Source: Quadrisphaera sp. (lineage in GTDB: Bacteria; Actinomycetota; Actinomycetes; Actinomycetales; Quadrisphaeraceae). From it: a stretch of 5,806 nucleotides of DNA. Location: positions 1 to 5,806 of the forward strand of contig JARIBR010000290.1 of assembly GCA_029258695.1 (NCBI GenBank), written 5' to 3'. Made by a program: the position numbers and the translations under genes. Numbering within the stretch: the stretch's first letter is position 1; each line of letters starts with the position of its first letter. The notes below the pieces were generated by a model. The model had not been told where the DNA came from, did no database searches, and saw nothing but the letters and a program-made list of their open reading frames with translations. Below, one piece after another: positions 1 to 5,323 of the stretch.

Positions 1-412
1 CCCAGTCGGCGCCGCCCGGGCGCCGGTAGCGCACCGTGGTGACCCGGCTGGGCGAGGTGACCAGCTGCTTGCTCGCGCTGCCCTTGGGGCACAGGCGGCC
101 GCGGCTGACGGGGCTGTCCGGGTCGCCCTCGATCTGGGTGACCTTCTCGTCGGTGACGTAGACCTTCTGGCCGCAGCCGACCGCGCAGAAGGGGCACACG
201 GAGTCCACGACCCGGTCGGCGCTGGCGTTGTGCGAGCGCAGCCGGTCGGTCGTGCCCGAGCGCACCGCGGCCCCGTGGCCCGTGCCGTCGCTGCCGGTGA
301 GCTGGCGCACCACCGGCCAGAGGCCGGTGACGCGCTTGGCGGCGCTGAGCACCCCACCGCTGCGCGTCCCGCCCCCGCGCTCTCGCGCCCCTGGTTCGTC
401 GATCGTGACCAC
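1..412 (-). CDS. Formate dehydrogenase major (alpha) subunit, N-terminal part, cut by window edge
   Basis: Molybdopterin-dependent formate dehydrogenase catalytic subunit, oxidising formate to CO2 and passing electrons out through an iron-sulfur cluster. The visible 137 residues show the N-terminal [4Fe-4S] motif of the molybdopterin oxidoreductase family: C73-x2-C76-x3-C80-x27-C108, within SVCPFCAVGCGQ and followed by QIEGDPDSPVSRGRLCPKG, which is highly characteristic of FdhG-type enzymes. The GTG start at 412 is chosen because GAGGAGG lies 5 bases upstream. About 70 residues precede the first cysteine; they are polar and Gly/Arg-rich, with no twin-arginine motif or hydrophobic signal, so a cytoplasmic location is likelier than the Tat-exported FdnG arrangement. 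Related actinobacterial proteins, as I recall them, have a similar leader. The catalytic Cys or selenocysteine codon, about 100 residues further on, lies outside the window, so selenoprotein status cannot be judged. Family call is confident; the exact electron acceptor is unknown. Confidence 0.93.
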   Translation of the reverse strand, partial: MVTIDEPGARERGGGTRSGGVLSAAKRVTGLWPVVRQLTGSDGTGHGAAVRSGTTDRLRSHNASADRVVDSVCPFCAVGCGQKVYVTDEKVTQIEGDPDSPVSRGRLCPKGSASKQLVTSPSRVTTVRYRRPGGADW

Positions 413-417
413 GGTGT

Positions 418-424
418 CCTCCTC
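418..424 (-). promoter_or_regulatory. Shine-Dalgarno of the formate dehydrogenase gene
   Basis: Read on the minus strand this is GAGGAGG, 5 bases before the GTG at 412. It decides the start of the formate dehydrogenase gene, because no comparably placed ATG exists upstream. Confidence 0.75.
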
Positions 425-561
425 GCTGGCCCACCGACGTCCTGGTGCCGGGTGGCGGGTTCGGTGAAAGGTACCCGGCGCTGCGCGCGGGCGCTCGCCC
501 GGTGGCACCGGGGCGGCGCTGCGTGCGCGCACCGGGGGCCGCCGAGCAGGCTCTGGCCGCG

Positions 562-574
562 GGCGGGGCCCGCC
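562..574 (-). terminator. Possible GC-rich terminator hairpin after the diiron gene
   Basis: Read on the minus strand, one base after the TGA, GGCGGGCCCCGCC folds into a 5-bp all-GC stem with a 3-base loop. There is no following U-tract, as is often the case in high-GC actinomycetes, so the call is tentative. Such short stems also arise by chance in DNA this rich in G and C. Confidence 0.25.
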
Positions 575-575
575 G

Positions 576-1451
576 TCAGGCGGTGACGCCCCTGCCCCGG
601 TGGGCCTCCACCGCGTCGCGCAGCGCCGCGAGGACGTACCCGGGCACCTCCATGCCGCGGCGCCGGGCCCACAGCAGCTCCGCCTCGACGCGGGAGATGT
701 CGCGGGCGTAGCGCTCCAGCTCCGCGTCGAGGCCCATCGCAACCATCATCGCCCCGGCGTCGGCGCGCTGCGAGGGCCGGTTCACCCCCACCAGCCCGAA
801 GGACCGGGCGCGCAGGAACCTCGCCAGGCGCAGCTGCCAGGGCGCCAGCTCGCCACCGGCGACCATCGCCCGCGCCGACATCGCGTAGAAGGCGAGGTGC
901 CCGGGCTCCTGGCGCTTGATGGGGGCGATGACCGTGGTGGCGATCGCGCGCTCCCCCATCTCGGCGAGCCCGTCACCGAGCACGGTGTAGGCCATCACCG
1001 CGCTGCGCTCGGTGGCCGCCCCGGTGAGGTATTACATGAGGCGCACGACGTCCTGGACGGGCGCGAGGTGGGCCAGCGCCCCGAGCACCCGCACGCGCCC
1101 GCTGACGCCGTCGACGTCGGGCTCCGCCGGCGCGAGGCCCAGGTCGGTCTGGAGCCGGTCGAGGATCAGGCCGTGCTGGACCTCCTGGGGGCCCCACACG
1201 TCCTGGTAGAAGCGCCGGTCCGTCTCGCCGACGCCGGGCAGGAGCAGGAGGAGCTCGAGGACGTTGCGCTCGACCTCCAGCTCCACGCGGGCCATGTAGT
1301 CGATCACCGCGCCGAAGCGGGCGGCGACGGCCCGCGGGTCGTGGACCGTGCGGTCCACCGGGCCCAGCGGCAGGGGAGGGTGCTGCTCGCCCAGGCGGTC
1401 GACGTGCTCGGCGATGCGCGCCGGGGTGAACGGGGCGGTGCTGGTGCTCAA
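576..1451 (-). pseudogene. Ferritin-like diiron protein (acyl-ACP desaturase-like), interrupted by an in-frame TAA
   Basis: The intact product would be about 291 residues of a helical ferritin-like diiron carboxylate protein. Candidate iron ligands are a glutamate in RVELEVERN (57-61), E90-x2-H93 (QEVQHG), E148 (TGAATERS), and E182-x2-H185 (RQEPGHLAFY). The E148 to E182 spacing and the paired ExxH motifs resemble acyl-ACP desaturases (stearoyl-ACP type: E143/H146, E196, E229/H232). The substrate is unknown; a four-helix oxidase or ferritin-like role is the alternative. The start is TTG at 1451, 7 to 10 bases after a GGAGGAGAG ribosome site. Codon 140 (1034-1032) is TAA, and the same frame continues uninterrupted to the TGA at 576. 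The stop separates E90/H93 from E148/E182/H185, so neither half has a full metal site. A downstream restart at GTG 998 or ATG 995 would lack E148 and has no clear Shine-Dalgarno. A single base (T at 1032 instead of G) would give Tyr. Recent nonsense mutation or sequencing error are both possible. Confidence 0.8.
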
Positions 1452-1458
1452 CGGGGCT

Positions 1459-1467
1459 CTCTCCTCC
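1459..1467 (-). promoter_or_regulatory. Shine-Dalgarno of the diiron gene (decides a TTG start)
   Basis: On the minus strand this is GGAGGAGAG, a strong ribosome-binding site placed 7 to 10 bases before TTG at 1451. There is no ATG or GTG nearby in frame at an equal distance, which is why the rare TTG start is preferred. The upstream arm of this site touches the hairpin at 1467-1487. Confidence 0.7.
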
Positions 1468-1487
1468 GGACGGTGGTGGGCCGTCCG
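1467..1487 (-). promoter_or_regulatory. Hairpin abutting the diiron gene's ribosome-binding site
   Basis: A perfect 7-bp inverted repeat (CGGACGG at 1467-1473, CCGTCCG at 1481-1487) with a 7-base loop lies in the 5' untranslated region of the minus-strand diiron gene. In the transcript its 3' arm ends on the first G of GGAGGAG, so the stem could partly mask or present the ribosome site. The fold is seen in the sequence; a regulatory role is inference. Confidence 0.4.
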
Positions 1488-1590
1488 TCGCCGGCGGCCA
1501 CGACGTGCTGGCTCGACGTGCATCGGGACGTCCCCGCCGTGCCTTGAGGCCGGCGGTCCCGCGCGGAGCGCCACGTAGGGTCTGCGCTGC

Positions 1591-1609
1591 GCTGGTGCCA
1601 CCAGCTGGT
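1591..1609. promoter_or_regulatory. Overlapping palindromes of GCTGGT half-sites, possible operator
   Basis: GCTGGTGCCACCAGCTGGT contains three copies of one hexamer in alternating orientation. GCTGGT (1591-1596) and ACCAGC (1600-1605) form one perfect inverted repeat with a 3-base centre; ACCAGCTGGT (1600-1609) is a second perfect 10-base palindrome. It sits about 40 bases before the reductase start, where an operator or 5' leader structure would be expected. No regulator gene is visible in the window, so the binding protein is unknown. Confidence 0.35.
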
Positions 1610-1635
1610 CAACGCGGTGGGTTCGCCGCCGGGAC

Positions 1636-1641
1636 GGGGGA
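1636..1641 (+). promoter_or_regulatory. Shine-Dalgarno of the reductase-phosphatase gene
   Basis: GGGGGA lies 9 bases before GTG at 1651. It is only a moderate match to the anti-Shine-Dalgarno. It favours GTG at 1651 over the second in-frame GTG at 1657, which would be 15 bases away. Confidence 0.45.
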
Positions 1642-1650
1642 CGATCGGTC

Positions 1651-3996
1651 GTGCGCGTGGCGGAGGCCCTGGCGGGTCGGCGGGTGCTCATCACCGGTGC
1701 CACCGGGTTCATCGGCGAGGCGCTGCTGCGCACGCTGCTCGTGGAGGTGCCCGGCGCGCGCCCGGTGGTCCTGGTCCGCCCGAAGGCGGGGCAGAGCGGC
1801 GCGGACCGCATCGCGCGGACGCTGCGCAAGCCGACGTTCGCCGCCGCCGTCCCGGGCGCCGGCGCCGACCCCCGGGCGTGGGCGGGCGAGCTGCTGGGCC
1901 GCGTCGACGTCGTCGAGGGCGACCTGGCCGACGTCCCCGAGCTGCCCGACGACCTCGACGCGGTGCTGCACAGCGCCGGCGAGGTCTCCTTCGACCCCCC
2001 GATCGACGAGGCGCTGACCACCAACGTCGTCGGCACGGCCGCCCTGCTGGAGCGGGTGCTCGCCGTCGACGCCGCCCAGCGCTCTCGCGGGCGGCGGGTG
2101 CACTACGTGCACGTCTCGACCGCCTACGTCTCCGGGCGGCGCCGGGGCCCGGTGGCCGAGGCGTCCCTGGACCACGCCGTGGACTGGCGCACCGAGCTGT
2201 CCGCCGGCATGGCGGTGGCCGCCCGCCTCGAGGACTCCTCGCGCGCCCCCGGCCAGCTGGCGCGCTTCAACGCCGCGGCGGACGCCGAGCACGGGCCGGC
2301 CGGGGCGCTGACGTCCGCCGCGGACGCCGAGCGCCGCCGCAGGGACTGGGTGCTGCGCGCGGGCAAGGACGCCGGGCGCGAGCGGGGGCACTCCCTGGGG
2401 TGGACCGACGTCTACACGTTCACGAAGGCCCTCGGCGAGCGCGTCGTGGAGGAGATGACGGGCGGGGACCACCCCCTGCCGGTGACGGTGCTGCGCCCCT
2501 CGATCGTGGAGTCGGCGCTGACGGCGCCGTACCCGGGCTGGATCGAGGGCTTCAAGATGGCCGAGCCGCTCATCCTCTCCCTGGGGCGCGGTGAGCTGCC
2601 GGAGGTGCCGGCCGCCCCGGACGCCACCATCGACATCGTCCCCGTCGACCACGTCGTCAACGCGCTCGTCGTCAGCGCCGCGCACCCCCCGCAGCCGGGG
2701 ACCCCGCGCTACCTGCACGTCAGCTCCGGGGCGCGGAACCCGCTGTCCTTCCGCGACGTCTACGTCCTGGCGCGGGAGTACTTCGAGGCCCACCCCTTCG
2801 ACCCCGGCGAGTCGGGGCCGAACCAGCTGCCGACGTGGGAGTTCCCCGGCGCCGCCGCGACCGAGCGGCGCCTGGCCGCCGGCGAGGCCGCCCACGCCCT
2901 GGCCGAGCGGGCGCTGAAGGTCCTGCCGCGCAGCGACCGGGTGCGCCGGTGGGCGCGCGACCTCGACCGCGGCAAGGACCGCCTGGAGCTGCTGCGCCGC
3001 TACGACGACCTGTACCTGCCCTACACCCAGTCCGAGCTGCACTTCGTCGACGACGCGACGCTCGCGCTGCACCGCTCGCTGTCGCCCGAGGACGCCGAGA
3101 CGTTCGGGTTCGACACCTCGGTCATCGACTGGGCCCACTACCTCCGCGACGTCCACGTCCCCGCCGTGGCGGCGCCCGTGCGCCGCCAGGACGAGCTGCG
3201 CCGGCGACGGCGGGCTCGCTCGGGGGCGCGCCGGGAGCTGAGCGCGGCCCGCGACGTCCTCGCGGTCTTCGACCTGGACGGCACGCTGATGTCCTCCAAC
3301 GTCCTCGAGGGCTACCTCTGGGCGCGCCTGCCCGAGCTCAGCGCCACGGGGAGGATCGGCGAGGTCGCGCGGGTCCTGGGGCGGTTGCCGTCGATGCTGG
3401 CCGCCGAGCGGCGCGACCGCGGGGACTTCCTGCGCCAGGTGTACCGCCGCTACTCCGGCGCGGACCTCGCGGAGCTCGACGCCCTCGTCGACGAGGTCGT
3501 CACCGGCCACGTCCTGGCCCGGATGTCGGCCCCCGCGCTGCGGCGGGTGCGCGAGCACCGCGCGGCCGGCCACCGCACCGTGCTGCTCACCGGTGCGGTG
3601 CGCCCCCTCACCAGGCCTTTTGCCCCCCTGTTCGACGAGGTGGTCGCCGCGGACCTCGCGGTCGGTCCCGACGGCCTGGCCACCGGCTTCCTCGCCGCCC
3701 CGCCGCTGGTCGGGGAGGCGCGGGCGGCCTGGGTGGTGCGCTACGCCGAGGTGGGCGGCTACGACCTGGCGCGCTCCTACGCCTACGCGGACTCCCACTC
3801 CGACCTGCCGCTGCTGCGCTGCGTCGGGCTCCCCACGGCCGTCTCCCCCGACGTGCCGCTGCTGCGCGCCGCCCGGGCGCAGTCGTGGCCGGTCGAGACG
3901 TGGGCCGCGCCGCGCGACCCCGGGGCCTCCGGGGGGCTGCTGCGTCGCCTGGTTCCCTCGGCGGCGGGCTCGAGCGTGGGAACCTCCCTCCCGTGA
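1651..3996 (+). CDS. Fatty acyl-CoA reductase fused to a HAD-IB phosphatase domain
   Basis: A 781-residue two-domain protein. Residues about 9-345 are an extended SDR domain of the fatty acyl-CoA reductase type (NAD-binding_4). It has the Rossmann motif GATGFIG (16-22), LVRPK at the end of strand 2 (Arg43/Lys45, suggesting NADPH), STAYV (156-160) and the catalytic Y255TFTK259. Residues about 360-505 resemble the FAR C-terminal region, ending in a DTSVIDWAHYLRDVHVP segment. After a basic Arg-rich linker (511-528), residues 535-755 form a HAD-IB phosphatase: motif I D541-L-D543-G-T, motif II T647 in LLTGA, Arg691 where a Lys is usual, and motif IV D714-SHS-D718. No signal peptide or clear membrane segment is seen. 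Predicted roles are NADPH-dependent reduction of a fatty acyl thioester to aldehyde or alcohol, and hydrolysis of a phosphate monoester of unknown identity. It heads the rightward operon; its stop overlaps the next start by one base. Domain calls are firm; substrates are not. Confidence 0.9.
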   Translation: MRVAEALAGRRVLITGATGFIGEALLRTLLVEVPGARPVVLVRPKAGQSGADRIARTLRKPTFAAAVPGAGADPRAWAGELLGRVDVVEGDLADVPELPDDLDAVLHSAGEVSFDPPIDEALTTNVVGTAALLERVLAVDAAQRSRGRRVHYVHVSTAYVSGRRRGPVAEASLDHAVDWRTELSAGMAVAARLEDSSRAPGQLARFNAAADAEHGPAGALTSAADAERRRRDWVLRAGKDAGRERGHSLGWTDVYTFTKALGERVVEEMTGGDHPLPVTVLRPSIVESALTAPYPGWIEGFKMAEPLILSLGRGELPEVPAAPDATIDIVPVDHVVNALVVSAAHPPQPGTPRYLHVSSGARNPLSFRDVYVLAREYFEAHPFDPGESGPNQLPTWEFPGAAATERRLAAGEAAHALAERALKVLPRSDRVRRWARDLDRGKDRLELLRRYDDLYLPYTQSELHFVDDATLALHRSLSPEDAETFGFDTSVIDWAHYLRDVHVPAVAAPVRRQDELRRRRRARSGARRELSAARDVLAVFDLDGTLMSSNVLEGYLWARLPELSATGRIGEVARVLGRLPSMLAAERRDRGDFLRQVYRRYSGADLAELDALVDEVVTGHVLARMSAPALRRVREHRAAGHRTVLLTGAVRPLTRPFAPLFDEVVAADLAVGPDGLATGFLAAPPLVGEARAAWVVRYAEVGGYDLARSYAYADSHSDLPLLRCVGLPTAVSPDVPLLRAARAQSWPVETWAAPRDPGASGGLLRRLVPSAAGSSVGTSLP

Positions 3997-5240
3997 TGCG
4001 CGCCCTGGAGGTCTTCGCCTCCGCCTCCCGGTACGCGGCGGCCCGCGCCGTCGGCGGCGCCGTGCCCGGTCTCGCGCTGGGCGCCATGGCCCCGCTGCGC
4101 CTGGTCACCCGCGAGCGCCCCGAGCCGCCCGGCGAGGGGTGGGCCGTCGCCCGGCCGCGCCTGTCGGGGATCTGCGGCTCCGACCTGGGGATCATCGCCG
4201 GGACCACCTCGCTGTACTTCTCGGCGCTGTCCTCGATGCCCTTCGTGCCCGGCCACGAGGTGGTCGCGGACCTGCTCACCGACTGCGGCGACGTCCCGAG
4301 GGGCACGCGCGTGGTGATCGACCCGGTGCTGCCCTGCGCGGCGCGCGACCTCGAGCCCTGCCCGCCGTGCGCGCGCGGGGAGACCAACCGGTGCGACCGC
4401 GTGACCGTCGGCCACCTCGCGCCCGGCCTGCAGACGGGTTTCTGCGCGGAGACCGGCGGCGGGTGGGGCGAGCAGATGATCGTCCACGCCAGCCAGGTCC
4501 GGGTGGTCCCCGACGACCTGCCCGACGAGCGCGCCGTGCTGCTCGAGCCCCTGGCCTGCGCGGTGCACACCGCCCGGCGCGCGGCGGTGGCGCCCGGGGA
4601 CTCGGTGCTGGTCTCCGGCGCCGGGTCCGTGGGCCTGCTCGCCGTCCTCGCCCTGCGACGGCTCACCGACGCCGGGCGGATCACGGTGGTGGCCAAGCAC
4701 GACGCGCAGGCCCGGCTCGCGCGCGCGCTCGGCGCCGACGACGTGGTGCGGCCCGGCTCGGCCCTGTCGCTGGTGCGCCGCGCCACCCGGGCCATGCGTG
4801 TCTCCTCCACCCGGAGCGAGGACGGGTCCGGCGCGGTCCCGGCCGCGCTCGCCCGCTCGCGCCTGGGCACCGGCGCCGGGGCGGGCGCGTTCCTGCTCGG
4901 CGGCGTCGACGTGGCCCTGGACGCCGTGGGCTCACCGGCCTCGCAGGACCTCGTGCTGCGCTCGACGCGCGCCGGCGGCCGCGTGGTCCTGTCCGGCATG
5001 CCGTCCAAGGGCGCCGACCTCTCCCCCGTGTGGTTCCGCGAGCTCGAGCTGGTCGGCACCTACGCCTCGCGCGGCGACGCCTTCGAGGTCGCCGTCGAGC
5101 TGGCCACCGACGCCCCGCTGGACAGCCTCGTCGGCGGCCGCTCCCCGCTGCACCGGTGGCGCGAGGCCCTGGACCACGCCAGCTCCGCCGGGCGGCTCGG
5201 GACCGTCAAGGTGACCTTCGACGCCCGCGACCGCTCATGA
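3996..5240 (+). CDS. Zinc-dependent medium-chain alcohol dehydrogenase
   Basis: A 414-residue MDR-family dehydrogenase interconverting an alcohol and its aldehyde or ketone. Catalytic zinc ligands are C60 (GICGSD), H87-E88 (PGHE) and E184 (LLEPLACAVH). The structural zinc loop has cysteines 114, 122, 125 and 133. The cofactor fold has GAGSVG (208-213), and strand 2 ends in VVAKHD, with Lys234/His235 where NAD-specific enzymes usually have Asp/Glu, so NADPH use is plausible. It is longer than the usual 340-370 residues because of an N-terminal extension of about 35 residues and an Arg/Ser/Gly/Ala-rich stretch at about 253-300 inside the Rossmann domain, before VDVALDAVGSP. The ATG at 3996 shares its A with the preceding TGA and has no good Shine-Dalgarno, so translation is probably coupled; GTG at 3993 is an alternative start. 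The context suggests it acts on the alcohol or aldehyde made by the upstream reductase, but this is inference. Confidence 0.9.
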   Translation: MRALEVFASASRYAAARAVGGAVPGLALGAMAPLRLVTRERPEPPGEGWAVARPRLSGICGSDLGIIAGTTSLYFSALSSMPFVPGHEVVADLLTDCGDVPRGTRVVIDPVLPCAARDLEPCPPCARGETNRCDRVTVGHLAPGLQTGFCAETGGGWGEQMIVHASQVRVVPDDLPDERAVLLEPLACAVHTARRAAVAPGDSVLVSGAGSVGLLAVLALRRLTDAGRITVVAKHDAQARLARALGADDVVRPGSALSLVRRATRAMRVSSTRSEDGSGAVPAALARSRLGTGAGAGAFLLGGVDVALDAVGSPASQDLVLRSTRAGGRVVLSGMPSKGADLSPVWFRELELVGTYASRGDAFEVAVELATDAPLDSLVGGRSPLHRWREALDHASSAGRLGTVKVTFDARDRS

Positions 5241-5323
5241 GCGCGCGACCTGCCACGACCCCGCCGCCCGGCCGCCGTCGCCCGCACGGCTCGGCCCCCG
5301 ACCACCCCAGGAGCACCCCGTGA
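5237..5323 (+). other. 28-codon ORF bridging the dehydrogenase and LarA-like genes, doubtful
   Basis: An ATG at 5237 overlaps the dehydrogenase stop (ATGA), and the ORF's TGA at 5321-5323 overlaps the LarA-like GTG start (GTGA). The ORF therefore exactly spans the gap between the two genes. The peptide would be Pro/Arg-rich (begins MSARPATTPPPG) with no recognisable domain. It has no Shine-Dalgarno of its own and would depend on ribosomes finishing the upstream gene. It may be a coupling or leader ORF, or simply chance in GC-rich DNA. Confidence 0.2.
5309..5313 (+). promoter_or_regulatory. Shine-Dalgarno of the LarA-like gene
   Basis: AGGAG is placed 6 bases before GTG at 5320 and fixes the start of the LarA-like gene. 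The gene can therefore initiate independently of upstream translation even though it is probably co-transcribed. Confidence 0.75.

Larger units (their letters stand above)
413..575. other. Intergenic region between the diiron gene and formate dehydrogenase
   Basis: This 163-base non-coding stretch separates two minus-strand genes. It contains several GC-rich inverted repeats: CCCGGT/ACCGGG with a 3-base loop (498-512), CGGGC/GCCCG with a 4-base loop (488-501), and a stem immediately after the diiron stop (562-574). It should carry the formate dehydrogenase promoter. The only AT-leaning patch is around 460-475 (minus strand GGTACCTTTCACC), and I could not assign convincing -35/-10 boxes there. 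Open frames crossing the region lack recognisable protein features. Confidence 0.5.
1452..1650. other. Divergent intergenic region between the diiron gene and the reductase operon
   Basis: About 200 bases lie between two divergently oriented genes, so promoters for both directions are expected here. It contains the hairpin next to the leftward ribosome site and the GCTGGT half-site cluster on the right. A TAGGGT hexamer at 1576-1581 resembles an actinobacterial -10 for the rightward genes, but the nearest TTGAGG (1544-1549) is 26 bases away, too far for a standard sigma-70 pair. No small gene with a credible ribosome site is apparent. Confidence 0.55.

Noticed and set aside
1032..1034. Recoding (selenocysteine or pyrrolysine) as an explanation for the in-frame stop.
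   Set aside because: The codon is TAA. Selenocysteine uses TGA and pyrrolysine uses TAG, and no downstream recoding element is apparent.
600..1547. A 315-codon plus-strand open frame over the diiron gene.
   Set aside because: It is the antisense shadow of the minus-strand protein, is full of Arg/His/Gly/Asp without domains, and lacks a convincing ribosome site.
1544..1581. TTGAGG and TAGGGT as a sigma-70 promoter for the reductase operon.
   Set aside because: The spacing is 26 bases, far from the usual 16-19, and the -35 match is poor. The TAGGGT alone is kept only as a note.
3613..3621. A run of three rare codons (AGG CCT TTT) inside the HAD domain, possibly a transferred patch or pause site.
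   Set aside because: It is only three codons, and the surrounding sequence has the same codon bias as the rest of the gene with the domain continuing normally. It is too short to support either idea.
1609..3798. A 729-codon open frame on the minus strand, antisense to the reductase gene.
   Set aside because: Its translation is rich in Val/Gly/Arg/His/Gln with no motif, typical of the mirror of a GC-rich gene. The plus-strand frame has clear SDR and HAD motifs.
2835..3995. Long in-frame upstream extension of the dehydrogenase ORF across the reductase gene.
   Set aside because: The extension is Arg/Pro/Gly shadow translation of the reductase in another frame. The real protein begins at the ATG at 3996 (or the GTG at 3993), where normal composition starts.
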